DNA from: Oscillospiraceae bacterium
GTDB lineage: Bacteria > Bacillota > Clostridia > Oscillospirales > Ruminococcaceae
Direction of reading: 5' to 3'
Assembly (NCBI GenBank): GCA_017532085.1
Contig: JAFXJT010000074.1
Span: 1-39,423 of the forward strand
DNA: 39,423 nucleotides
This document shows, piece after piece, positions 33,488 through 39,423 of the stretch. Position numbers and translations under genes: made by a program. The first letter of the stretch is position 1; each line of letters begins with the position of its first letter. A model generated the notes under the pieces. The model saw only the letters and a program-made list of their open reading frames with translations. It was not told the origin of the DNA and did no database searches.

Positions 33488-34663
33488 GTGAAGAAAAAAA
33501 CGAATCCTATAATTGTGTTGGTGGTTATTGTTGCTCTGATATTTGAATTTTTGAATGCTGTTTTAATGACGCCATTGATGCCGATCATCGTAATTATGTT
33601 GCTCAGTGGCGATAATAAAGAGCAGAAAGCGGAAAATCAACAGATCCTAGCTTCTGCAAAAGCGAATGCCGTTGTGTATGTGCAGGAAAAATATGGCTTT
33701 ACCGCATCCGTTGAAAATGCTGTGCAGGAGCGGGAATACGGGATGTTCAACAGCACGCCGCAGCGTTTTGCACTGGTGGATATGAACTATGACGATCAAT
33801 TATTTCATGTGTATATTTCAGCAGATGATGCAGAGAGCGGTTGTGATGATTATCAATATCCACAACTCAAAAAGGCGTTTTGTGATATGCTGGAAGCGTA
33901 TGCTTCGGGCTGTATGAATATTACACTCAGCGGCGGAGAAGCGCAAATGGTGGCATATGATCCCATTGAAGACAAATGTGAGCATTTATTCCGCACATAT
34001 TTTGATGGCAGCAATCTGGCAGAGGTAATTTCAATTTCGCCCTGCAATATTGTGATGGACTATGTAAACGGCGATTTTTCCGGCTATGCCGATTGGCAGC
34101 TGCCAACAGAGCTAGTAGAATCGGAACGATTCCATTTGTGGATGGTCTCCTACCGCAGCGAAGAAGCGTGGCAGCGCATGAGAACCAATACCACCTATGA
34201 TGAGCACCGTTCCGTATATATTGAGGAAACCTTGCACATAGGCTTGAAAAAACGATCCTTTGAAAGCTATTCCATGCGGGAATTTCATGGCATATGTGTG
34301 ACAGCGAAGGAATCTTGTCTGGATAGCGTGCAAATTACAACGATAGAAAAGGAAACAGACAATCTATGGGATGGACATATCCTCAACAATAGGAAGATCA
34401 TCACCGATACCTATTTGCTGCAAAGCGGTGATGAAGGGCAAGTGTTATGCTTTTTCCCTACTGCAAAGCTGGTTGGATATAAAGATAAAGACAGTGCCGA
34501 AAACTATCAGCTTCTCATTTGTATGGATGACGGTACAGAGAAAATCTATGAAAAACAGTGGATCCGTTTCGTTATTATAGGTGATTACATTTATTTTACG
34601 CTGGACCCTGCCGATCTTGAAACAAAAGAACGCTGTTATTTTACATTTGTACAAATGGATTGA
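33488..34663 (+). CDS. Unrecognised membrane-anchored protein
   Basis: This 391-residue protein starts at GTG 33488, seven bases after GAGGTGA. The N-terminus has a short basic start (KKKTN) and one or two hydrophobic helices (residues about 7-41, including PIIVLVVIVALIFEFLNAV). The remaining 350 residues are probably outside the cell, with about eight cysteines (for example GCDDYQY, ASGCMN, CEHLF, ISPCN), many acidic residues and mixed strands and helices. I recognise no domain. It has its own promoter behind phased repeats and a terminator, so it is a single-gene unit under likely regulation. It could be a sensor-like or surface protein. Confidence 0.75.
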   Translation: MKKKTNPIIVLVVIVALIFEFLNAVLMTPLMPIIVIMLLSGDNKEQKAENQQILASAKANAVVYVQEKYGFTASVENAVQEREYGMFNSTPQRFALVDMNYDDQLFHVYISADDAESGCDDYQYPQLKKAFCDMLEAYASGCMNITLSGGEAQMVAYDPIEDKCEHLFRTYFDGSNLAEVISISPCNIVMDYVNGDFSGYADWQLPTELVESERFHLWMVSYRSEEAWQRMRTNTTYDEHRSVYIEETLHIGLKKRSFESYSMREFHGICVTAKESCLDSVQITTIEKETDNLWDGHILNNRKIITDTYLLQSGDEGQVLCFFPTAKLVGYKDKDSAENYQLLICMDDGTEKIYEKQWIRFVIIGDYIYFTLDPADLETKERCYFTFVQMD

Positions 34664-34672
34664 AGAGAAAAA

Positions 34673-34724
34673 GATCCCGAACGCTGTCAACAGTGCACAG
34701 CAATGTTCGGGATCCTGTTTTTTT
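34673..34724. terminator. Bidirectional terminator
   Basis: A 10-bp perfect stem (GATCCCGAAC 34673-34682 with GTTCGGGATC 34705-34714) contains a nested GCTGT/ACAGC hairpin. It has a T-run on the plus side (34718-34724) and a T-rich flank on the minus side. It serves the converging genes on both sides. Confidence 0.88.
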
Positions 34725-35631
34725 ATGAGATGGTTTTTCCTTTTTTGGGCTTTTCCTTCTTGATGGGCGTTTCAGTACCACCGCGGTCAGTAAACACACG
34801 TTCTTCCTCGGAAATCGGTGCATCCTCTTCAGGATTCTGTTCACCGCTTTGTTCATAGTAGGGATTGATGACATATTTCTGAATCACCGGATAATTCACA
34901 AACATGACCAAATAGCCAATGAATGCTGCCGGAAAGAATGCCACCAGACCCATAAATAAACTGTTTACCATGATCAGAACAACTACGATAGCCAGCATCA
35001 GTACACTGCCGCCAAAGGAGATCAGACATTGCTTAGGCGATGCACAAGAAAGCATAAACGCATTTTTGAATACGGATTTCAGTTTCAGATCCGTGGCAAC
35101 AATCATAGGGAATAGATAGAAATTCATAAACAGCAGAATCAATGCAACTGCAACTGAAATGACATAGGGGATATAGACCAGCTTGCTCCCGACTTGCTGC
35201 ATCAAAACCGGGTAGACATAAAAGCCGCATACCACAGAGGCGATAACGATCGTATCCAAAAGCCAGACCAGAACCGACGGAATAAAGTTTTGGGAGAATC
35301 CTTTTTTGAATTCATCCCCCAAAAAGCAAGGCTTATCCAGCACGATCAATCGCAGCACACGAGCACAGCCCGCCATGATAGGGCCTTCTAAGATGAGCTG
35401 AAGAATCAGCAGTGCAATTGCCAGCGGTACGGTCAATGCATTGTTGGTTTCCAGATACACGATCAGAGAAAGGAACAATGGTGCATGCAGCAAGGCATGG
35501 ATCATATTCAGTGAAAAAAGCTTTCCCAATGAACGCCACAGAATCTCCCAGAATCGGAAGAACGGTTTTTTCTTTGGTGCATTTGGATCAATACCGGGTC
35601 CTGCGTTTTGAAAACTTCCAAATAATCCCAT
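34723..35631 (-). CDS. YesL-like (DUF624) membrane protein
   Basis: This 302-residue integral membrane protein begins with a cytoplasmic stretch, then FFRFWEILWRSLGKLFSLN, which matches the start of DUF624/YesL proteins. About six hydrophobic segments follow, then a hydrophilic acidic and lysine-rich tail of about 50 residues. YesL proteins are unknown in function and often sit near carbohydrate transport genes in Firmicutes; no transport genes adjoin it here. The start is ATG 35631 behind AAAGGAG. It lies 24 bases downstream of the SpoIIM-like gene and shares its transcript. Confidence 0.75.
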   Translation of the reverse strand: MGLFGSFQNAGPGIDPNAPKKKPFFRFWEILWRSLGKLFSLNMIHALLHAPLFLSLIVYLETNNALTVPLAIALLILQLILEGPIMAGCARVLRLIVLDKPCFLGDEFKKGFSQNFIPSVLVWLLDTIVIASVVCGFYVYPVLMQQVGSKLVYIPYVISVAVALILLFMNFYLFPMIVATDLKLKSVFKNAFMLSCASPKQCLISFGGSVLMLAIVVVLIMVNSLFMGLVAFFPAAFIGYLVMFVNYPVIQKYVINPYYEQSGEQNPEEDAPISEEERVFTDRGGTETPIKKEKPKKGKTIS

Positions 35632-35655
35632 ATAGCATACTCCTTTTGGTGGGAA

Positions 35656-36300
35656 TCAGATCAGATTGACAAAAAATCGATCAGCACAGAGCCATGTCAA
35701 TGCAGTATGCAGTGCGCCGCTGACAGGAATCAATGTTGCCCATGCAAGCCCTTTCAGCAGCAGCGTGCGAAGCTGTGTGCTGATATCGGGATCGGGCGCA
35801 TGATGCAATAAATAGGCAGACAATTTTGTAGATAAACGGATGGCATCACGGGCTGCGGGCACCAGAATCAGCGTGGTAAAAAAACCATGAGGCAAAATCA
35901 AAATGCCGGTGAGCAGCAAGCCATGAAAAAAGCCATAGTGTGTAAAGCATTGTGCTGCAGAAAAGCCAATGGCAATACCATGAGATAGCAGCAGTGCAAG
36001 AATCCAAGGTTGTCCCATAGCAGAGCCGGCAGCCAATAAGATGCCAATCAGCACCAGCAAGGTAGGAAACACTGCTTGTACAAACAAATCCCATAAGGTA
36101 CAGACATTGCCAAGCTGCACGCAAAATCCATGACTGCACCATAAGTGATCAATGCAGCCGGGCCATTGACAAAAGCAGACCGTGCCAATTGAGACACCGA
36201 TCAGGATCCAAAGCAGCAGAGTGCGTTTGGCATTGAGACGGCGCTCCGAGCTTGTACGACAAGATAAAGTGCGATAAAACATATGATGAAACCCTTGCAT
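35656..36300 (-). CDS. SpoIIM-like membrane protein
   Basis: This 214-residue membrane protein has about five hydrophobic segments. The core segment GLLLTGILILPHGFFTTLIL resembles the conserved LPHG-containing helix of the stage II sporulation protein M family, where SpoIIM acts with SpoIID and SpoIIP in remodelling peptidoglycan during engulfment. The N-terminus is basic (RRLNAKR). ATG 36300 is chosen because GGAGGG ends eight bases upstream; an ATG at 36309 abuts that site. SpoIIM-domain proteins also occur outside sporulation, so the role is uncertain. No spoIID or spoIIP is nearby. Confidence 0.65.
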   Translation of the reverse strand: MQGFHHMFYRTLSCRTSSERRLNAKRTLLLWILIGVSIGTVCFCQWPGCIDHLWCSHGFCVQLGNVCTLWDLFVQAVFPTLLVLIGILLAAGSAMGQPWILALLLSHGIAIGFSAAQCFTHYGFFHGLLLTGILILPHGFFTTLILVPAARDAIRLSTKLSAYLLHHAPDPDISTQLRTLLLKGLAWATLIPVSGALHTALTWLCADRFFVNLI

Positions 36301-36356
36301 AATAGCATCCCTCCAACACATCCTATGCGATGAGTGGGGTGATTATGCAAATGCAA

Positions 36357-36382
36357 AGCAGCGGGTATGGAAACCCGCCGCT
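36357..36382 (-). terminator. Terminator of the pfkA-folT-proC unit
   Basis: Minus strand: a 10-bp stem with one mismatch (arms 36357-36366 and 36373-36382) is followed by a T-rich run TTTGCATTTG. It lies 34 bases after the proC stop. Confidence 0.7.
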
Positions 36383-36416
36383 ATTGTCAGTGTTTGCCAT
36401 CATGTCAAGCGGAATC

Positions 36417-37235
36417 TTATTGCTCAGGACGCTTTTCTCCTGCCAATGCATAGGCCCTGGCAGTACAGCTTTCGCAGCAGAGGCGAACCGTGTCTACCAG
36501 ATCGCCTTCGCAAAGACGATCCAAACCGGCAAGGGTTGTGCCACCGGGTGAGGATACCATTTGAATCAACTTTTCGACCGAATAGCCCGAATCGGTGAGC
36601 ATTTTTGCTGACCCGATCATGGATTGCGCAAACAATCGGAGTGCGACATTTGCATCAATCCCCTCAGCAGCAGCGTAATCCAGAAAGCCCTTGGCAAAGA
36701 GGTACAAAAACGCAGGACTGCTGCCGTTAACGGCAATAATCTCTTTCATTTTTTGTTCAGGAATTTCCTCTGCCACACCGCAGGAGGAAAACATAGTCAT
36801 CGCGAGAGAAAACTCCGCATCTGTGATGCCGTTGCAGCGAGCCAATGCCGATGCACCTTCGCCAAGCATCAAGGGGGTATTGGGCATCACCAGAATGATT
36901 CTGGCATCGGGAATGGTGTGCAAGCGAATAAAATCTGCAGTGATGCCCGCACAAATCGAAATAATAACCTGTTCCTTACGGATAGTGAGATGCTGCAAAA
37001 CATCTGCAAGCATTTGCGGCTTTACTGCCAGCACCAAATAATCGGAAGCATCTGAGAGAGCCTGTGCGCTTTCGCAGACGGTAACACCGATTCGATGCAA
37101 TGCTTCGTGTTTTTCGGGATTGACATCAAAGGCCAGCAGCTGAGATACAGTGCCCTCTTTACAAAGCGTAGAACCGGCAAGACCCTGTAACATGGCAAAG
37201 CCCATATTACCGGCGCCAAGGAATCCGATAGTCAT
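36417..37235 (-). CDS. proC: Pyrroline-5-carboxylate reductase
   Basis: This 272-residue enzyme catalyses the last step of proline synthesis, reducing pyrroline-5-carboxylate with NAD(P)H. It has the Rossmann motif GAGNMG (7-12), VLAVKPQ, the family motif VMPNTPLMLGEGASAL and the C-terminal substrate-binding segment SPGGTTLAGLDRL. Length fits the family. The start is ATG 37235 with AAAGGAAG. It is 29 bases downstream of folT, so probably reads through from the folT transcript, although the two pathways are unrelated. Confidence 0.96.
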   Translation of the reverse strand: MTIGFLGAGNMGFAMLQGLAGSTLCKEGTVSQLLAFDVNPEKHEALHRIGVTVCESAQALSDASDYLVLAVKPQMLADVLQHLTIRKEQVIISICAGITADFIRLHTIPDARIILVMPNTPLMLGEGASALARCNGITDAEFSLAMTMFSSCGVAEEIPEQKMKEIIAVNGSSPAFLYLFAKGFLDYAAAEGIDANVALRLFAQSMIGSAKMLTDSGYSVEKLIQMVSSPGGTTLAGLDRLCEGDLVDTVRLCCESCTARAYALAGEKRPEQ

Positions 37236-37264
37236 GTTATAAAACTTCCTTTCAGTCGGAAATA

Positions 37265-37843
37265 TCAGATCGCTGCTCGCCGCTTGCCAAACACAATCTC
37301 ATAGGCTTTCAGGATGCAGGGCAGGATCAATGCGATCAGCAGCAGATCAATCGGCAGCTCGATCAGATTTTTAGCGATTCTGGCATAAATCGCAGCTTGC
37401 AGCGAAGACTCACTTGCCAAAAAGCCGTAATGATAATTAGCAGCGGTATTGCAGATGAGGTTGATGATGACAACATCCAATGTTCTGGCAAGAAACAACC
37501 GCAGCAGAAACAGATTTGGTATTTTGCGATAGGCAATCATACCGTAAAGCAGTCCTTGTGCTGCGCCGATCAGTACATATAGCGGTAAAAAACCGCCATC
37601 CGGAAAGGCGATATATCCGATGATATCGCAAAGTGCACCGGCAAAAAAGCCGACAACCGGACCATACAGCATACCGATAGAAGCGATGGCAAGAAAGGCA
37701 AAGTTGATTTTAGCAAAGCCTAGGTGGATGGTCTGGCTTTCAATGACCATAGAAACGGCAATCAGCAGACCGGTCACCAGAACACAGCGCAGATCAGAAA
37801 GCTCTTTGACAGAGCTGTGGAAGGAATTGAGAAAACGTTTCAT
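37265..37843 (-). CDS. folT: Folate-family ECF transporter S component
   Basis: This 192-residue integral membrane protein of about six helices has features of the FolT branch of ECF S components: HLGFAKINFAFLAIASIGML and MLYGPVVGFFAGALCDIIGY, with a proline/glycine-rich loop FPDGGFLP. S components bind the vitamin and are energised by shared EcfA1A2T, present at 25409-27934. The folate assignment is strongly supported by the tetrahydrofolate riboswitch in its leader. The start is ATG 37843; AAAGGAG ends 10 bases upstream and lies inside a stem. Confidence 0.92.
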   Translation of the reverse strand: MKRFLNSFHSSVKELSDLRCVLVTGLLIAVSMVIESQTIHLGFAKINFAFLAIASIGMLYGPVVGFFAGALCDIIGYIAFPDGGFLPLYVLIGAAQGLLYGMIAYRKIPNLFLLRLFLARTLDVVIINLICNTAANYHYGFLASESSLQAAIYARIAKNLIELPIDLLLIALILPCILKAYEIVFGKRRAAI

Positions 37844-37850
37844 AATAAAT

Positions 37851-37888
37851 ACACTCCTTTGAACATTGGCTAATGCACAAAGGAGTGT
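37851..37888 (-). promoter_or_regulatory. RBS-sequestering hairpin of folT (riboswitch expression platform)
   Basis: Minus strand: perfect 11-bp stem ACACTCCTTTG (37878-37888) with CAAAGGAGTGT (37851-37861), whose 3' arm contains the folT ribosome site AAAGGAG. It lies between the THF aptamer and the start codon and is followed only by ATTTATT, a poor terminator tail. Translation control is therefore more likely than termination. Confidence 0.75.
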
Positions 37889-37906
37889 GTAAGCTCACTT
37901 TATGCG

Positions 37907-38016
37907 TCAGCGGGATGCGAAGGCTGTATCGCAAGAGCATGCTTTCGCATCCTCTTTTCGTCCGACCGGCAACTCCCCGTCCGGTTCGGCACTTTACGCA
38001 TAGCCTTCTACTCTGA
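37907..38016 (-). ncRNA. Tetrahydrofolate (THF) riboswitch aptamer
   Basis: Minus strand. Features match the THF-I aptamer: P1 TCAG/CTGA, conserved AGAGUAG just inside it, P2 AAGGCU with AGCCUU, the conserved GCGUAAAGUGCC segment (family GCGUUAAGUG), P3 with a G-rich loop CGGGGAGU able to form the pseudoknot GGGA with UCCC in CGCAUCCCG, and a P4 arm AAGAG/CUCUU capped by a GAAA loop. THF derivatives stabilise the fold and reduce expression of the folate uptake gene. It occupies most of the gap between pfkA and folT. Confidence 0.85.
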
Positions 38017-38053
38017 AGCTTGTAACAGAGCAAACGAATGGAACACAATATTC

Positions 38054-39013
38054 TCAGATGCTGATGACATCGGAGAGACGATAAAGATCTTCCTCAAAGG
38101 GCTTGGTCATCTTCAGTGCTTCATGGATATCATAATCCACCAGCTGATTACCACGCACACCGATAACACGGTTGCCAATCCCCTTTTCCAGCAGCTCGAC
38201 AGCATAATGACCCATCTGGCTTGCCAGTACACGGTCGCGCACGGTAGGAGAACCGCCGCGCTGTACGTGACCCAGAATGGTTGCACGAGCCTCAATGCCG
38301 GTTTTTTCTTGGATATACTTTGCAATTTCAGAAGAACCGCCAATGCCTTCTGCTACAATGATGATGAAGTTCTGCTTGCCCAACATTCTGGTCTTGAGCA
38401 TTTTATCGCAAATCTCATCCAGATTGTAGTTCATTTCAGGGCAGAGCACTTCGGTAGCGCCGCAGGCAACCGCCGTATTCACAGCGATATATCCTGCATG
38501 ACGACCCATAACTTCAACCACAGAACAGCGATCGTGGCTGTGAGAGGTGTCACGGAGCTTGTCAACCAGCTCCATAACAGTATTCATAGCGGTATCATAA
38601 CCGATGGTAAAATCGGTGCTGGAAATATCATTATCAATTGTGCCGGGAATGCCGATGCAGGGGATGCCGCGTGCAGAAAGATCGCCTGCGCCACGGTAGG
38701 AGCCATCGCCGCCGATGACAGCCAGTCCTTCAATGCCCATTTCCTTACAGGCTTTTACAGCCTTTTGAAGACCCTCTTCGGTTTTAAATTCGGGGCAGCG
38801 TGCAGTAAAGAGCAAAGTGCCGCCTCTCTGAATGATAGAGGATACGGAACGGACATTCATATCAAACACATCGCCGTTGATGAGACCGTTGTAACCTCTG
38901 CGGATACCAACGACCTCCATTCCCTTATAAAGAGCGGTACGAGTGACTGCACGAATTGCAGCATTCATGCCCGGTGCGTCACCGCCGCTTGTCAATACAC
39001 CAATTTTTTTCAT
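38054..39013 (-). CDS. pfkA: ATP-dependent 6-phosphofructokinase
   Basis: This 319-residue enzyme phosphorylates fructose 6-phosphate in glycolysis. ATP-type residues are GGDAPGMNAAIR near the N-terminus and GGDGSYRGA (101-109) with Gly at 104, where pyrophosphate-dependent enzymes have Asp. The catalytic site is PGTIDNDI (D127). MGRHAGYIA and VQRGGSPT bind the substrate. Length matches the bacterial group I enzyme. The start is ATG 39013 after GGAGGAA. It has its own promoter, and no terminator is visible before the folT riboswitch. Confidence 0.97.
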   Translation of the reverse strand: MKKIGVLTSGGDAPGMNAAIRAVTRTALYKGMEVVGIRRGYNGLINGDVFDMNVRSVSSIIQRGGTLLFTARCPEFKTEEGLQKAVKACKEMGIEGLAVIGGDGSYRGAGDLSARGIPCIGIPGTIDNDISSTDFTIGYDTAMNTVMELVDKLRDTSHSHDRCSVVEVMGRHAGYIAVNTAVACGATEVLCPEMNYNLDEICDKMLKTRMLGKQNFIIIVAEGIGGSSEIAKYIQEKTGIEARATILGHVQRGGSPTVRDRVLASQMGHYAVELLEKGIGNRVIGVRGNQLVDYDIHEALKMTKPFEEDLYRLSDVISI

Positions 39014-39081
39014 AAATTCCTCCTACAAAAAAAGAATTGCATCGGCATTTTGAAAATGCCATAGAAACTCTACTATATACT

Positions 39082-39109
39082 ATTTTACTACTTTTCCGAA
39101 TTTTGTCAA
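39082..39109 (-). promoter_or_regulatory. Sigma-A promoter for pfkA
   Basis: Minus strand: -35 TTGACA (39104-39109, consensus), 16-base spacer, -10 TAAAAT (39082-39087). It gives a leader of about 60 bases before pfkA. Confidence 0.72.
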
Positions 39110-39202
39110 GAGGGGATTTCGCTTTTTTCTTCGAAGCGGACTTTTTCACAGAAAGCCACTTGTTCTATCGTTGTTTCTTATGTAAAATGCAAAAGCAAAT
39201 CA

Positions 39203-39247
39203 GTCTAAAACAGTGCTGTATCTTGTGAAAATGAGATACAGCACTGT
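39203..39247 (-). terminator. Terminator of the dockerin-like gene
   Basis: A 14-bp perfect stem (39210-39223 with 39234-39247) and a 10-base loop, followed on the minus strand by TTTT. It begins 19 bases after the stop at 39267. The gap from here to pfkA otherwise holds only the pfkA promoter. Confidence 0.85.
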
Positions 39248-39266
39248 GCAGTCGATATCATTTTGC

Positions 39267-39423
39267 TTACAGGTGCTCAATTAAACCTGCAAGATACATC
39301 AGAATAGCAGCAGTATCGCCGGCATCGAGTCCGGCCATGCCATCACATTCCGCATTCACAACGCCCTCAGCCGTAATGGAAATAGAGGTATCCTCTGCTA
39401 CATAACGGCTCAGCAAAACCACA
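39267..39423 (-). CDS. C-terminal end of a protein with a dockerin-like domain (partial)
   Basis: The gene is open to the right edge. The visible 51 residues end with TSISITAEGVVNAECDGMAG, then LDAGDTAAILMYLAGLIEHL and the stop. The LDAGDTAAILMYLA part matches the second Ca-binding repeat of type I dockerins of Ruminococcus (form IDAGDAxxIL-YxA). The calcium loop is imperfect; the fifth loop position is Met where Asp is usual. Dockerins anchor secreted enzymes to cohesins on cellulosome scaffolds. The rest of the protein, and thus its function, lies outside the window. Confidence 0.6.
   Translation of the reverse strand, partial: VVLLSRYVAEDTSISITAEGVVNAECDGMAGLDAGDTAAILMYLAGLIEHL

Noticed and set aside
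38123..39064. A 313-codon open frame on the plus strand opposite pfkA
   Set aside because: Antisense to a clear pfkA with promoter and ribosome site; its translation is His/Asn/Thr-rich without any domain.
1..39423. CRISPR arrays, tRNA, rRNA, insertion sequences or prophage
   Set aside because: I saw no regularly spaced repeats beyond the short operator-like array, no cloverleaf, no transposase or integrase motifs, and no abrupt change of base composition.

Overview
This 39.4 kb window looks like chromosome from an obligately anaerobic, low-to-mid GC Gram-positive of the class Clostridia, most likely a Ruminococcus or close Oscillospiraceae relative. The evidence is a multi-subunit [FeFe] hydrogenase, AddAB instead of RecBCD, an ECF vitamin transporter with a tetrahydrofolate riboswitch, a ClpE-type unfoldase, strong AGGAGG ribosome sites, TTGACA/TATAAT promoters, sporulation-type membrane proteins (M50 and SpoIIM-like), and a dockerin-like C-terminus at the right edge. 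The species is an inference. I see no phage, insertion sequence, CRISPR array, tRNA or rRNA.

Layout. 1-2480 (+): the end of a NuoF/HydB-like flavoprotein subunit and a complete HydA, probably an NAD(P)-linked, possibly electron-bifurcating hydrogenase. 2498-4095: a terminator-flanked pair, a DUF3343 protein and a cysteine desulfurase-like enzyme. 4111-11225 (-): addB-addA with its own promoter. 11256-13312 (-): an M50 membrane protease with a tiny overlapping membrane protein, and a membrane-anchored GH25 lysozyme. 13371-19010 (+): a ParE-like/unknown/ParC-like topoisomerase operon, then an AraC-type regulator. 19085-22358 (+): ruvC-ruvA-SseB-like-ruvB, for Holliday junction processing. 22389-25364 (+): a compact cassette of C39-like peptidase, degenerate GlmM-like protein, class I methyltransferase and DUF4177 protein. 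25409-28710 (+): ecfA1-ecfA2-ecfT-truA. 28761-33352 (+): a DUF5711 membrane protein, a CvpA-like protein and ClpE. 33353-34724 (+): an unrecognised membrane-anchored protein behind a promoter with phased TTAC repeats. 34723-36300 (-): SpoIIM-like and YesL-like membrane proteins. 36357-39109 (-): pfkA, a THF riboswitch with an RBS-sequestering hairpin, folT and proC. 39203-39423 (-): a terminator and the C-terminus of a dockerin-like protein.

How the parts work together. The ECF energising module (EcfA1A2T) has no substrate subunit beside it, but a FolT-type S component lies about 10 kb away under a folate riboswitch, as expected for a shared group II ECF transporter. AddAB and RuvABC cover the start and end of recombinational repair.

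The most unusual item is the GlmM-like protein at 22949-24304. It keeps the fold signatures, but the phosphoserine position is Glu, the metal loop lacks its last Asp, and the phosphate-binding loop is rewritten, so it is probably a pseudoenzyme. Other points of interest are Ser at a predicted H-cluster ligand position in HydA, the phased TTAC repeats at 33353-33422, and the inverted GTCAAA heptads ahead of the cvpA-like/clpE pair. No stretch longer than 300 bases lacks a gene. The longest gaps (20236-20525, 13201-13457 and 39014-39266) are described in the feature list.
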